DNA of 64,000 nt from Rhizobium sp. 18055 (GCF_902706285.1 NZ_CACSKD010000019.1:38323-102322), one strand, 5' to 3'. Shown: positions 25,051 to 35,398, numbered from the stretch's first letter. The notes: generated by a model from the sequence alone, not told the origin. Numbers and translations: made by a program.

Positions 25051-27711
25051 TCAGCCAGCCAGCGCAACTACCACGGCTTCCAGCGCCTCATCGGCCTTGG
25101 ACCCGTCGGGGCCACCGGCCTGCGCCATGTCGGGACGGCCCCCGCCGCCCTTGCCGCCGAGCGCTGCAGACGCGACCCGCACCAGATCGACCGCGCTGAA
25201 GCGCCCGACCAGATCGGGCGTCACGGCAACCACCGCACTCGCCTTGCCGTCATCGGACACACCGATCAGCGCCACGACGCCCGAACCGAGGCTCGCCTTG
25301 CCGTCGTCGGCGAGACTCTTCAGGTCCTTCGGATCGACGCCCGAAATCGCCTTGCCGAGGAACTTGACGCCAGCGACCTCGCGCACCGCTTCTTCAGAGC
25401 CGCCCTGCCCGCCGCCCATGGCAAGCTTGCGCTTGGCATCGGCCAGTTCTTTTTCCAGCTTACGGCGCTCGTCCATCAGCGCTTCGACGCGGGTGAGAAC
25501 TTCGCCCGGCTGCACCTTCAATGCGCCGGCCAGGGCCTTCACCCGATCGTCCTGTTCAGAGAGATAGGCACGGGCCGCTTCGCCGGTCACCGCCTCGATG
25601 CGGCGCACGCCGGAGCTGACCGCGCTATCGCCGAGAATACGCACCAGCCCGATATCACCGGTCGCAGACACATGTGTGCCGCCGCAGAGTTCGATCGAAT
25701 AAGGCTTGCCGGTCTTGGCGCCATGCAGGCCCTTGCCCATGGCCACGACGCGCACTTCATCGCCATACTTCTCGCCGAACAGCGCCATGGCGCCCTCGGC
25801 GCGGGCATCGTCGACGCTCATCAGCCGCGTCGTCACCGGCGCATTCTGCAGGATGATCTCGTTGGCCATATCCTCGACCACCTTCAGCTCTTCCTGAGAC
25901 ATCGGCTTCGGATGCGAAACGTCGAAGCGTAGCCGATCCGGCGTCACCAGCGAGCCCTTCTGGGCGACATGGTGCCCGAGCACTTCGCGCAGCGCCTCAT
26001 GCAGCAAATGCGTTGCCGAGTGGTTGGCGCGGATATGCGAGCGGCGGGCGTGATCGACGGTCATCGCTACGGCGTCGCCAGCCTTGATCGTGCCTTCGAC
26101 GACGGTGCCGATGTGCACGAACAGTCCCTCGCCACGCTTCTGTGTGTCGGTGATCTCGATCTTGGCATTGTCGGACGAAATGATGCCGGCGTCACCCATC
26201 TGTCCGCCGGACTCGCCGTAGAACGGCGTCTGGGTGACGACGATCTGCACCTTGTCGCCGCTGGCAGCCTCGCCGACGGCCGCACCGTCCTTGACGATCG
26301 CCTGCACCACACCTTCGGCAGTCTCCGTGTCATAGCCGAGAAACTCGGTCGCGCCGTGCTTGTCGCGCAGTTCGAACCAGATGGTCTCGGTCGCCTTGTC
26401 GCCGGAGCCGGCCCAATGCGAGCGGGCTTCGGCCTTCTGGCGTTCCATCGCATCGGTAAAGCCACTGAGATCGACGTTGATTTCGCGGGCGCGCAGGGCG
26501 TCCTGCGTCAGGTCGAGCGGGAAGCCGTAGGTGTCGTAGAGCTTGAAGGCGGTCTCTCCGTCGAGCATGTCGCCCTTGCCGAGCGTGGTCGTTGCATCGG
26601 ACAGCAGCGACAGGCCGCGCTTCAGAGTCGTGCGGAACTTGGTTTCCTCGAGCTTCAGCGTCTCGGTGATCAGCGCCTCGGCGCGCACCAGCTCCGGATA
26701 GGCGCGGCCCATCTGCTGGATCAGGGCCGGCAGCAGCTTCCACATCAAAGGCTCGCGGGCGCCGAGCAGTTCGGCATGGCGCATGGCGCGGCGCATGATG
26801 CGGCGCAGCACGTAACCGCGCCCTTCGGCAGCCGGCAGCACGCCGTCAGCGATCAGGAAGGCGGACGAGCGCAGATGGTCGGCGATGACGCGGTGGCTGG
26901 CACGCTGCTCACCCTCGGCCTTGACGCCGGTGGCTTCCTCGGACGCGGCAATCAGCGCCCGGAACAGGTCGATGTCGTAATTGTCATGCTTGCCCTGCAG
27001 CAGGGCGGCAACACGCTCAAGGCCCATGCCTGTGTCGATCGACGGACGCGGCAGGTCGACGCGCTCTTCCTTGGAGAGCTGCTCATACTGCATGAAGACG
27101 AGGTTCCAGATCTCGATGAACCGGTCGCCGTCTTCCTCGGCCGAGCCCGGAGGGCCGCCCCAGATGTGATCGCCGTGATCGTAGAAGATCTCCGAACAGG
27201 GACCGCAAGGACCGGTATCGCCCATCGCCCAGAAGTTGTCGCTGGTCGGGATGCGGATGATCTTGTCGTCGGACAGACCGGCGATCTTCTTCCAGAGGTT
27301 AAAGGCTTCGTCATCGGTGTGATAGACAGTGACCAGCAGCCGCTTGGCATCGATGCCGAACTCCTTGGTGATCAGCGTCCAGGCATGCTCGATCGCCTGT
27401 TCCTTGAAATAGTCGCCAAAGGAGAAATTGCCGAGCATTTCGAAGAAGGTATGGTGGCGCGCGGTGTAGCCGACATTGTCGAGGTCGTTATGCTTGCCGC
27501 CGGCGCGCACGCACTTCTGCGCCGTCGATGCCGTCCTGTAGGGACGCTGTTCCAGACCGGTGAACACATTCTTGAACTGGACCATGCCGGCATTGGTGAA
27601 CATCAACGTAGGGTCGTTGCGCGGCACGAGCGGGCTCGATGGAACGATCTCGTGGCCGTTCTTCTTGAAGTAGTCGAGGAAGGTCGACCGAATTTCGTTC
27701 ACACCGCTCAT
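25051..27711 (-). CDS. alaS: Alanyl-tRNA synthetase
   Basis: Charges tRNA-Ala and edits mischarged Ser/Gly. The 886-residue protein has the class II core at the N-terminus (R-S-T-F-L-D-Y-F, then F-T-N-A-G-M-V-Q-F-K), the editing-domain zinc site H-S-A-T-H and C-G-G-T-H, and a C-terminal C-Ala/DHHA1 region ending in G-G-G-R-P-D-M-A-Q-A-G-G. The ATG at 27711 follows GAAGGGC at 7 bases; an extra 8-residue extension to 27735 is unlikely. It lies directly downstream of recA, separated by a strong terminator, an order common in rhizobia. Confidence 0.98.
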   Translation of the reverse strand: MSGVNEIRSTFLDYFKKNGHEIVPSSPLVPRNDPTLMFTNAGMVQFKNVFTGLEQRPYRTASTAQKCVRAGGKHNDLDNVGYTARHHTFFEMLGNFSFGDYFKEQAIEHAWTLITKEFGIDAKRLLVTVYHTDDEAFNLWKKIAGLSDDKIIRIPTSDNFWAMGDTGPCGPCSEIFYDHGDHIWGGPPGSAEEDGDRFIEIWNLVFMQYEQLSKEERVDLPRPSIDTGMGLERVAALLQGKHDNYDIDLFRALIAASEEATGVKAEGEQRASHRVIADHLRSSAFLIADGVLPAAEGRGYVLRRIMRRAMRHAELLGAREPLMWKLLPALIQQMGRAYPELVRAEALITETLKLEETKFRTTLKRGLSLLSDATTTLGKGDMLDGETAFKLYDTYGFPLDLTQDALRAREINVDLSGFTDAMERQKAEARSHWAGSGDKATETIWFELRDKHGATEFLGYDTETAEGVVQAIVKDGAAVGEAASGDKVQIVVTQTPFYGESGGQMGDAGIISSDNAKIEITDTQKRGEGLFVHIGTVVEGTIKAGDAVAMTVDHARRSHIRANHSATHLLHEALREVLGHHVAQKGSLVTPDRLRFDVSHPKPMSQEELKVVEDMANEIILQNAPVTTRLMSVDDARAEGAMALFGEKYGDEVRVVAMGKGLHGAKTGKPYSIELCGGTHVSATGDIGLVRILGDSAVSSGVRRIEAVTGEAARAYLSEQDDRVKALAGALKVQPGEVLTRVEALMDERRKLEKELADAKRKLAMGGGQGGSEEAVREVAGVKFLGKAISGVDPKDLKSLADDGKASLGSGVVALIGVSDDGKASAVVAVTPDLVGRFSAVDLVRVASAALGGKGGGGRPDMAQAGGPDGSKADEALEAVVVALAG

Positions 27712-27801
27712 GCTATGCCCTTCAGTGCTGCTCAAGGCAGGTCAAATCTTAAAATTCAGTGGCTTTTATCGCTCGCGTTAACCACTGTCCAGCAGACAAA
27801 C

Positions 27802-27841
27802 AAAACCGGCCGCATTCTGATCAAGGAATGCGGCCGGTTTT
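27802..27841 (-). terminator. Rho-independent terminator of recA
   Basis: A perfect 16-base stem (27802-27817 with 27826-27841) with an 8-base loop, containing CGGCCGCATTC, followed on the minus strand by GTTTG. One of the strongest terminators in the window. Confidence 0.9.
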
Positions 27842-27867
27842 GATTTATTTAAGTGACGGCAGACGTC

Positions 27868-28947
<1,080 letters not shown>

Positions 28948-29006
28948 TCGATCCACCTTTAGGTTATTGAAGCCGCTCAAGCAATGTCGCCGCCGATGTC
29001 GATTTT

Positions 29007-29021
29007 GTACCGCATTTGTTC
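29007..29021 (-). promoter_or_regulatory. LexA/SOS-box-like site upstream of recA
   Basis: GTAC, seven bases, GTTC (read on the plus strand) matches the alphaproteobacterial direct-repeat LexA operator GTTC-N7-GTTC at 7 of 8 positions, 60 bases upstream of the recA start. Position and match fit SOS control. Confidence 0.55.
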
Positions 29022-29212
29022 TCATTCTGCAAGTGCCGTTCAAAGCATTGAAAGAAAAAGGTAAAACGGCCTGTGTTCTACATTTGTTTTATCCATGCAA
29101 AGCAAAGCCTTACGGTGATGGCGGGAGAGACTGAAGCGTTCTCCGCGCCTCCCCGATTCGGCTCAATCGAGGCTTTGAACCTCGCGTCACGGCCGGGTTC
29201 GAGACATCCGGC

Positions 29213-30157
29213 ATGAGCAAGAAGATTCTCGTTCTTGGCGGTGCCCATATTGACCGGCGCGGCCGCATCTCCGGAACGACGGCCGCAGGCGCCAGCAATC
29301 CGGGCTCCTGGTTCGAGGAAGCCGGCGGCGGCGGCTTCAATGCCGCCCGCAATCTCGCTCGACTTGGCTTCGACGTCACGATGATCTCGCCCCGCGGCGG
29401 CGACCCGACCGGCGAGATGGTCGGCGAAGCGGCCGATTTTGCCGGCGTCACCGATCGCCCCTTCGTCTTCCTCGACCGCAAGACGCCGAGCTATACGGCA
29501 ATCATCGAACGCGACGGCAATCTGGTGATTGCGCTGGCCGACATGGATCTCTACCGCATGTTCGTGCCGCGCCGCCTGTCGATCCGCTCGGTGCGCGACG
29601 CCTTTGCCGCCACCGACCTGGTGCTTTTCGACGCCAACCTGCCCGAGGACACGCTGGCCTCGATCACCGCCCGCGCCAAGGCACTCGGCAAGCCGGTCGC
29701 CGCCATCGCCATCTCGCCCGCCAAGGCAATCAAGCTGAAGCCATGCATCTCAGGGATAGACTACCTCTTCCTCAACGAGGCGGAGGCGGCAGCTCTGACA
29801 GGAGAACGCCCGAACGACCCGGCACACTGGCCATCACTGCTCGGTGACATCGGCCTCAGGGGCGGCGTCATCACCCGCGGGCAGCAAGAGCTGATCGCGT
29901 TTTCGGGCGGCCATGTCGTGGCGCTGCAGCCGGCCAATGTCGAGCATGTCTCCGATGTGACCGGTGCCGGGGATTCGCTTGCCTCGGGCGTCCTCGCGGC
30001 GCTGCTGCGCGGTGCGCCGATGGATGAGGCGATCCGCGAGGGCGCTGCAGCCGCAGCACTGACAGTTCAGTCGCCCAATGCGGTCAACGAAAAGCTCTCC
30101 GCCGATCTGCTGAAACAGGCGCTGGCTCTTGTCCCGCAGGCCAGAATTCTGCATTGA
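29213..30157 (+). CDS. psuK: PfkB-family kinase, probably pseudouridine kinase PsuK
   Basis: A 314-residue ribokinase-family sugar kinase. The N-terminal G-G-A-H-I-D-R-R-G and E-A-G-G-G-G-F-N-A-A-R-N-L-A-R-L-G are the family signature 1, and D-V-T-G-A-G-D-S-L-A-S-G (about residues 247-258) contains the anion hole and catalytic Asp. PfkB sequence alone does not give the substrate. The adjacent psuG, 30 bases downstream, makes pseudouridine kinase the best call: PsuK makes pseudouridine 5'-phosphate, which PsuG splits to uracil and ribose 5-phosphate. The leader contains several hairpins. Confidence 0.82.
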   Translation: MSKKILVLGGAHIDRRGRISGTTAAGASNPGSWFEEAGGGGFNAARNLARLGFDVTMISPRGGDPTGEMVGEAADFAGVTDRPFVFLDRKTPSYTAIIERDGNLVIALADMDLYRMFVPRRLSIRSVRDAFAATDLVLFDANLPEDTLASITARAKALGKPVAAIAISPAKAIKLKPCISGIDYLFLNEAEAAALTGERPNDPAHWPSLLGDIGLRGGVITRGQQELIAFSGGHVVALQPANVEHVSDVTGAGDSLASGVLAALLRGAPMDEAIREGAAAAALTVQSPNAVNEKLSADLLKQALALVPQARILH

Positions 30158-30187
30158 AACGCCAATGAAGACGAAATGGAAGATCCG

Positions 30188-31114
30188 ATGACCAAACCTG
30201 TCTCTCCCCTGCTGCCGATCGCCTATTCCAGGGAAGTCGCCAGCGCCAAGCAGCGCGGCGCTCCGATCGTGGCGCTCGAATCGACGATCATCACCCATGG
30301 CATGCCCTACCCCGGCAACATCGAGATGGCACGCAGCGTCGAATCGATCATCCGCGAACAGGGCGCCGTTCCGGCCACCATCGCCGTTATCCACGGCACG
30401 CTGCACATCGGCCTCGAAGCCGAGCAGCTGGAGCAGCTGGCCCAGGCCAAGGACGTGTTGAAAGTCTCCCGCGCTGACCTCGCCTTTGCCATCGCCGAGC
30501 GTCGCCATGGTGCAACAACGGTTGCCGCCACGATGATCGCCGCCGAGCGCGCCGGCATCAGGGTATTCGCAACCGGCGGCATCGGCGGCGTCCATCGCGG
30601 CGCTGAAGACAGCTTCGACATCTCGGCCGACCTTGAAGAACTCGGCCGCACCGGCGTCATCGTCGTCTGCGCCGGCGCCAAGGCAATTCTCGATGTGCCG
30701 AAGACGCTGGAAGTGCTGGAAACCGCAGGCGTGCCCGTCGTCACCTACGAGAGCGAAGAGTTCCCGGCATTCTGGTCGCGCTCATCCGGTCTGCGCAGCC
30801 CGCTGACGCTGAACAGCCCGGCAGCGATTGCCAATTTCCAGACGGTGCGCGAACAGCTCGGCATCGTCGGCGGCATGCTGATCGCCAACCCGGTGCCGGA
30901 AGCCGACGAAATCCCGGCCGAAGAGATGGAAATCTACATCCAGCGGGCGCTCGATAGTGCCGAGCGTGACGAGATTTCAGGCAAGGCCGTGACGCCTTAT
31001 CTGCTCAGCACCATCTTCGACCTGACCGATGGCCAGAGCCTGAAGACGAACATTGCGCTGGTCGAGAACAATGCCCGGCTGGCTGCGGAAATTGCGGTCG
31101 CACTGACGGCTTGA
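30188..31114 (+). CDS. psuG: Pseudouridine-5'-phosphate glycosidase
   Basis: Cleaves the C-C glycosidic bond of pseudouridine 5'-phosphate in RNA nucleoside salvage. The roughly 308-residue protein has the family pattern: A-L-E-S-T-I-I-T-H-G-M-P-Y-P near residue 30, H-G-A-T-T-V-A-A-T-M, G-G-I-G-G-V-H-R-G-A, C-A-G-A-K-A-I-L-D-V-P-K-T-L-E and T-Y-E-S-E-E-F-P-A-F. I chose the ATG at 30188, which follows GGAAGA; an ATG at 30176 adds four residues and cannot be excluded. It forms an operon with psuK. Confidence 0.94.
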   Translation: MTKPVSPLLPIAYSREVASAKQRGAPIVALESTIITHGMPYPGNIEMARSVESIIREQGAVPATIAVIHGTLHIGLEAEQLEQLAQAKDVLKVSRADLAFAIAERRHGATTVAATMIAAERAGIRVFATGGIGGVHRGAEDSFDISADLEELGRTGVIVVCAGAKAILDVPKTLEVLETAGVPVVTYESEEFPAFWSRSSGLRSPLTLNSPAAIANFQTVREQLGIVGGMLIANPVPEADEIPAEEMEIYIQRALDSAERDEISGKAVTPYLLSTIFDLTDGQSLKTNIALVENNARLAAEIAVALTA

Positions 31115-31158
31115 GGATTGGCGGGGTTGGGTTCGGCAACGCAGGTTGTGCAGTGCAA

Positions 31159-31325
31159 GCCCCCCTTTGCCCTGCCGGGCATCTCCCCCACAGGTGGGGA
31201 GATTGGCTGGGCGCAACCCGCTCGTTCCAACTTTGGCTGACCGGCCAACTTCAGCTGACTGGCGAAGAGCCAACCACTTTCCGATATCCCCCCTTGTGGG
31301 GGGATCTCCGGCAGGACAGAGGGGT
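31159..31325. repeat. RIME-like palindromic intergenic element
   Basis: A nested palindrome in the gap between psuG and cckA. The outer arms are CCTGCCGG with flanking C-runs on the left (from 31159) and CCGGCAGGAC with GAGGGG on the right (to 31325). Each arm encloses a hairpin: ATCTCCCC/GGGGAGAT (31181-31203) and ATCCCCCC/GGGGGGAT (31286-31305). The arrangement resembles the short palindromic mosaic elements (RIME and related) scattered through rhizobial genomes. No other copy was noticed in the window. Confidence 0.65.
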
Positions 31326-31378
31326 ATGACACACGGCACAACACCTCTTGCGCGCCGCCGACAACACCCCTCACCCAC

Positions 31379-33979
31379 TCAGCTCTCCAGCGTCTCCTTG
31401 ACCACGACAGCCAGTTGCTTCAGCGAAAATGGCTTCGGCAGGAACCCGAACTTCGATTCCGGCGGCAGGTTGCGGGCAAAGGCGTCCTCGGCATAACCCG
31501 AGACGAAGATGAACTTCATGTCGGGATATTTCTTGCGCAATTCGCGCAGCAGCGTCGGCCCGTCCATTTCAGGCATCACCACGTCGGAAACGACGATATC
31601 CACCTTGCCGTCGAGCTCTTCCATGATGTCGAGCGCCTCGACGCCTGATCCTGCCTCATGAACGGTGTAGCCACGGGTCTCCAGCATCCGCTTGCCGCCG
31701 CGGCGCACGGCCTCCTCGTCCTCGACGAGCAGGATGACCGCAGATCCGGTCAGATCTTCCGGCTGCTCCGGCTTGGCCGGCAACAACGGCACGACGTTGC
31801 CGGCATTCGGCGTCACCGCATCGGCTTCGGCCGCAATCGACGGCTCGACGATGTGGCGCGGCAGGAACACACGGAAGGTCGTGCCCTTGCCGACTTCCGA
31901 TTCCGGCTGGATGTAACCGCCCGACTGCTTGACGATGCCGTAGACCATCGCGAGGCCGAGACCGGTGCCCTTGCCCACTTCCTTGGTGGTGAAGAACGGC
32001 TCGAAGATCTTGTCCATGATCTCTGGCGCGATGCCGGTGCCGTTATCCGACACCTCGATCAGCACCATGTCTTCGTGCGGCATGTAGGAATAGTTGAAGG
32101 CGGCAACCTCGGCCGCCGTCGCGTTCTTGGTCCGCACGATCAGCTTGCCGCCTTGCGGCATGGCATCGCGGGCGTTGACGCAGAGGTTGATCAGCACCTG
32201 CTCGAATTGCGACAGGTCGGTCTTCACAGGCCAGAGATCGCGCCCGTATTCGACGTCGAGCTTGACGTTGGTGCCGGAAAGCAACCGATCGACCAGCATC
32301 CTGAGATCGCCGACAACGTCAGTGAGGTTCAGCACGGTCGGCCGCATCGTCTGCTTGCGCGAGAAGGCCAGCAACTGGCGCACCAGCACGGCGGCGCGGT
32401 TGGCGTTGCGCTTGATCTCCATCAGATCGGCAAAGCCCGAATCGGCCGGGCGTGCCTGCAGCAGCAGGTGATCGGACGATAGCAGGATCGCCGTCAGAAC
32501 ATTGTTGAAATCGTGGGCGATGCCGCCGGCGAGCGTTCCCACGGCATTCATCTTCTGCGTCTGCGCCATCTGCGCCTCGAGCGCCTTCTGCTCGGTCACC
32601 TCGACGGCATAGACGATCGCTGCCTCCTCCGGAGCTTCTTCGCTCTGGTCGATCACCGCGTTGACGTAGAAACGGAAGTGGCGGCCGTCATCGGCCTGTG
32701 TCTTGGAATCGAGCGGTGGGATATCGCCCTGCCGATCCTTCGCTGCCGCCAGCGCGCCCTGAAGCCGCGGCTTGTCGATGTCCTGCACGATAGTCTCGAA
32801 CAGCGCACCGTTCTCGACATCATCGCGCGAGACGATACCGGAGAACAGCTTCAGGAACGGCGCATTGGTCCGCAAAATCCGGCCGTCGCCATCGAGCGAC
32901 GCGATCGCCATCGGCGTGTTGTTGAAGAAGCGGGTAAAGCGCATCGAGGCGGCCGAGGCCGACTGGTCGCCGTCCTTGCTGTCGCGGCGGGTCAAAACGA
33001 TCGACCGGCTTTCGCCAGGGGCACCGTCACGCATCGAGGTGACGCTGTGGACGATCTGCACCGGCACGCTCTGGCCGTTCGATTTCTTCAGGTCGAGATC
33101 GAGCGTCACGGTCTTCTTCAGGCCCGGATCGGCCTGCACCGACTGGATCAGCGCCAGCCCCTCGCCGGCCACCATGTCGCCAATCGTCATCGAGCCCGGC
33201 ACGAACTTGGTGAGATCGATGCCCAGCCATTCGGCCAGCGTCGCATTGAGATAGAAGATCTCGCCCTTGCGCCCCGCCGAAAAGAAGCCGGCCGGCGCAT
33301 GGTCGAGGTAATCGATGGCGTTCTGCAATTCCTTGAAGAAGCGTTCCTGGTCGTCGCGCTCCGAGGTGATGTCGCTGATCTGCCAGATGCGCAGCGGCTT
33401 GCCGCCGCTTTCCTCGCCCTGCAGCACCCGAGCCTTCAGCCGGTACCAATGCGCGCCCGATCCATTCAGCGACGGCCCAAGGGCGCGCAGCAGCCGGAAC
33501 TCCTCATGTCCCTCTTTGCCGTCTCGCAGGCCGTTCGACAGCCGGTAGAGCGCCTCGTTGGATTCGCGGTGGCGCGACAGCAACGCCTCGAGCGTCTGCA
33601 CCTCGGTCGGCTTGCGGGCACCGGTCAAGGCGCCATAGGCGGCGTTGGCGTAAACGATCCGGCCTTTTTCGTCGGTGATCAGCGAACCATCGGGATGGCT
33701 GTTGAGAAATGCCCGCGCCAGGCTGTCGGATTGCCGCTGCGGCATCACCTCGATAAAGCCGATGATCGACGACACCAGGAAGAAGATGCCGACCATGGCC
33801 AGCACGCCGAGAACACCGAGCACCATCTCGTTGTCGAGCGAACTCTTGAACACGACGAAGGCGGCCGCAGCACCAATCAGTACCAGTGCCAGCAGCAGAA
33901 TCCGCAAGGCTGTTCCCGCGCGTCCTCCGCGGTCCACGAGCGGTTCGCTAAAATTGTCGGCCTGACGGGATTTCGTCAT
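31379..33979 (-). CDS. cckA: Hybrid sensor histidine kinase CckA
   Basis: Bifunctional kinase/phosphatase at the head of the CckA-ChpT-CtrA/CpdR cell-cycle phosphorelay. The 866-residue protein has two N-terminal transmembrane helices (about 25-45 and 52-75), PAS-like sensor domains, an H-box G-G-I-A-H-D-F-N-N with His489, N-, D-F- and G-boxes (N-A-R-D-A-M, D-N-G-T-G-I, G-L-G-L-A-M), and a C-terminal receiver domain with Asp799 in V-S-D-V-V-M-P. This arrangement with the H-box near residue 490 is diagnostic. A near-consensus CtrA box lies about 45 bases upstream. Confidence 0.95.
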   Translation of the reverse strand: MTKSRQADNFSEPLVDRGGRAGTALRILLLALVLIGAAAAFVVFKSSLDNEMVLGVLGVLAMVGIFFLVSSIIGFIEVMPQRQSDSLARAFLNSHPDGSLITDEKGRIVYANAAYGALTGARKPTEVQTLEALLSRHRESNEALYRLSNGLRDGKEGHEEFRLLRALGPSLNGSGAHWYRLKARVLQGEESGGKPLRIWQISDITSERDDQERFFKELQNAIDYLDHAPAGFFSAGRKGEIFYLNATLAEWLGIDLTKFVPGSMTIGDMVAGEGLALIQSVQADPGLKKTVTLDLDLKKSNGQSVPVQIVHSVTSMRDGAPGESRSIVLTRRDSKDGDQSASAASMRFTRFFNNTPMAIASLDGDGRILRTNAPFLKLFSGIVSRDDVENGALFETIVQDIDKPRLQGALAAAKDRQGDIPPLDSKTQADDGRHFRFYVNAVIDQSEEAPEEAAIVYAVEVTEQKALEAQMAQTQKMNAVGTLAGGIAHDFNNVLTAILLSSDHLLLQARPADSGFADLMEIKRNANRAAVLVRQLLAFSRKQTMRPTVLNLTDVVGDLRMLVDRLLSGTNVKLDVEYGRDLWPVKTDLSQFEQVLINLCVNARDAMPQGGKLIVRTKNATAAEVAAFNYSYMPHEDMVLIEVSDNGTGIAPEIMDKIFEPFFTTKEVGKGTGLGLAMVYGIVKQSGGYIQPESEVGKGTTFRVFLPRHIVEPSIAAEADAVTPNAGNVVPLLPAKPEQPEDLTGSAVILLVEDEEAVRRGGKRMLETRGYTVHEAGSGVEALDIMEELDGKVDIVVSDVVMPEMDGPTLLRELRKKYPDMKFIFVSGYAEDAFARNLPPESKFGFLPKPFSLKQLAVVVKETLES

Positions 33980-34281
33980 GTAGTTCCTCGCATTGCCTGC
34001 CGGCCTTCACTCATGACCTAGCCTTAACTCGTGACTAAGAGACGGAGCAGGAATCAGGCGCTTCTTCCTTCTTAGCAATTTGCTGCCCGGTCAAAAACAC
34101 CAGTAACCATGAAGAGTGATTGAATTCACAAGCTACAGCGCCAGTTTTGCCGTTAAATGTCGAATGAGACGACACCACCGACCAGAGTTGCGTCTTTCCG
34201 TCACTGGACAAGGTGCTTAGCCCTTGTCTACGAAGCGTAAAAGTCGTCATGTGATGAAAAGCCGCGAAGGAGTACGCGAAT
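33980..34281. other. Divergent intergenic region between cckA and the FliO-like gene
   Basis: 302 bases without a convincing gene. It should hold the promoters of both neighbours. It contains the CtrA-box-like sequence described separately near cckA and a GAAGGAG ribosome binding site just before the FliO-like ATG. No terminator or repeat was seen. Confidence 0.6.
34024..34038 (-). promoter_or_regulatory. CtrA-box-like site upstream of cckA
   Basis: TTAA (34024-34027), seven bases, CTAA (34035-34038) matches the CtrA consensus TTAA-N7-TTAA at 7 of 8 positions, 45 bases upstream of the cckA start. If real it would close a feedback loop on the CtrA pathway. Confidence 0.35.
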
Positions 34282-35310
34282 ATGTTCGATGATCTCATGG
34301 GAGCCTATGGCAACCGTTTCTTCATTGCAGCAGGTGGCGTGGCCATTGGGTTGCTGCTTCTCGTGGCGATCCTGTGGATCATGCGCAACCGGGCGCCGTC
34401 TCCCTTCGTCCGCGGCGGCCGCAACCGCCAGCCCCGGCTGCAGGTCCTGGATGCAGCAGCGGTCGATGCCCGTCGCCGCCTGGTGCTGGTGCGCCGCGAC
34501 GATGTCGAGCATCTGATCATGATCGGCGGACCATCCGATATCGTCATCGAAAGCAGAATTCTGCCGATCGATGCATCCGAACCGGAAAGGGCACCCGAGC
34601 GTCCACCCGCACCATCACCCGCACCATCACCCGCTCCGGCAAAACAGGAACCGGCGGTGATGGTCGCCGAGATGGAACCGATGCCAGAGCCAGTCGCGCA
34701 GCCGGCAGCCAGACCGCTCACGACCCGGGGCCTCTCGCCGATCGAGGAGTTCGCTCCGGCCCCGGAGCCGTTCGAGATCCAGCCCGTGGCTCCACCGCCA
34801 GTACCGCAACCGGCGCCCCGCCAGCCCACCTTCGAGGTCGAGATCGAACGGGCGCAGCCGCCTGCGCCCGTCGAGTTTCGCCCGCAGCCGCCTGTCGTCC
34901 TCCATCAGGAGCCGGCTCGCATCGAGACGGCCGCCGCAGCCGACATCCTTGATTCGGCCCGCCAGCGTGTCCTGTCCCCGCAGAGAATAGAGCCGCAGGT
35001 GATGAGCCCGCCGATAACGCAGGCGCCGAATTTCTATCCGGCAGCCCCACAGCCGGCGCCCGCTGCCCCACAGCGCCCCGCACCTTCCGCCCAGCCGAGC
35101 GACTTCCAGCGGGTTCTCGAAGAAGAGATGAGCACAAACTTTGCGATGGAGCAGCGGATCGCGCAGCAGCCAAGCGCGCCTGTCCGCCCCGCCCCCACCA
35201 ATATGCCGCGCCGGGATCCGGAAATGGCACCGATGACCGGAGCAGACGCCGCACTGCAGAACGAAGTTGCCCGCATCTTCGGCGAGATGAGCGTCAATCG
35301 CGACAAGTAA
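34282..35310 (+). CDS. FliO-like flagellar biosynthesis protein with Pro/Ala-rich tail
   Basis: A 342-residue protein with one transmembrane helix (about residues 12-33), then a short basic region and a FliO-like core (R-L-Q-V-L-D-A-A-A-V-D, R-R-R-L-V-L-V-R-R-D, H-L-I-M-I-G-G-P). FliO assists assembly of the FliPQR export gate. From about residue 100 on it is a long Pro/Ala/Gln/Glu-rich tail with little order, ending in a conserved-looking Q-N-E-V-A-R-I-F-G-E-M. It is away from any flagellar cluster and divergent from cckA. The FliO label is family-level; a distinct envelope role is possible. Confidence 0.72.
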   Translation: MFDDLMGAYGNRFFIAAGGVAIGLLLLVAILWIMRNRAPSPFVRGGRNRQPRLQVLDAAAVDARRRLVLVRRDDVEHLIMIGGPSDIVIESRILPIDASEPERAPERPPAPSPAPSPAPAKQEPAVMVAEMEPMPEPVAQPAARPLTTRGLSPIEEFAPAPEPFEIQPVAPPPVPQPAPRQPTFEVEIERAQPPAPVEFRPQPPVVLHQEPARIETAAAADILDSARQRVLSPQRIEPQVMSPPITQAPNFYPAAPQPAPAAPQRPAPSAQPSDFQRVLEEEMSTNFAMEQRIAQQPSAPVRPAPTNMPRRDPEMAPMTGADAALQNEVARIFGEMSVNRDK

Positions 35311-35346
35311 TCAGCGACCGTCACAAGTCGCCATCCGTGCAAACAA

Positions 35347-35376
35347 AAAAGGCACCGCGATCACGCGGTGCCTTTT
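35347..35376. terminator. Bidirectional terminator between FliO-like gene and dksA
   Basis: Perfect 13-base stem AAAAGGCACCGCG (35347-35359) and CGCGGTGCCTTTT (35364-35376) with a 4-base loop, placed between convergent stop codons. A- and T-runs on both sides serve both directions. Confidence 0.92.
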
Positions 35377-35398
35377 GTATTTTGTGATGCCGTCGGGA

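Noticed and set aside
29140..29212. tRNA-like arms before psuK: a 5-base stem with a 7-base CTTTGAA loop, then GGTTCGAGA
   Set aside because: No D-arm or acceptor stem can be formed and the T-arm stem does not pair with a 7-base loop; coincidental hairpins in a leader.
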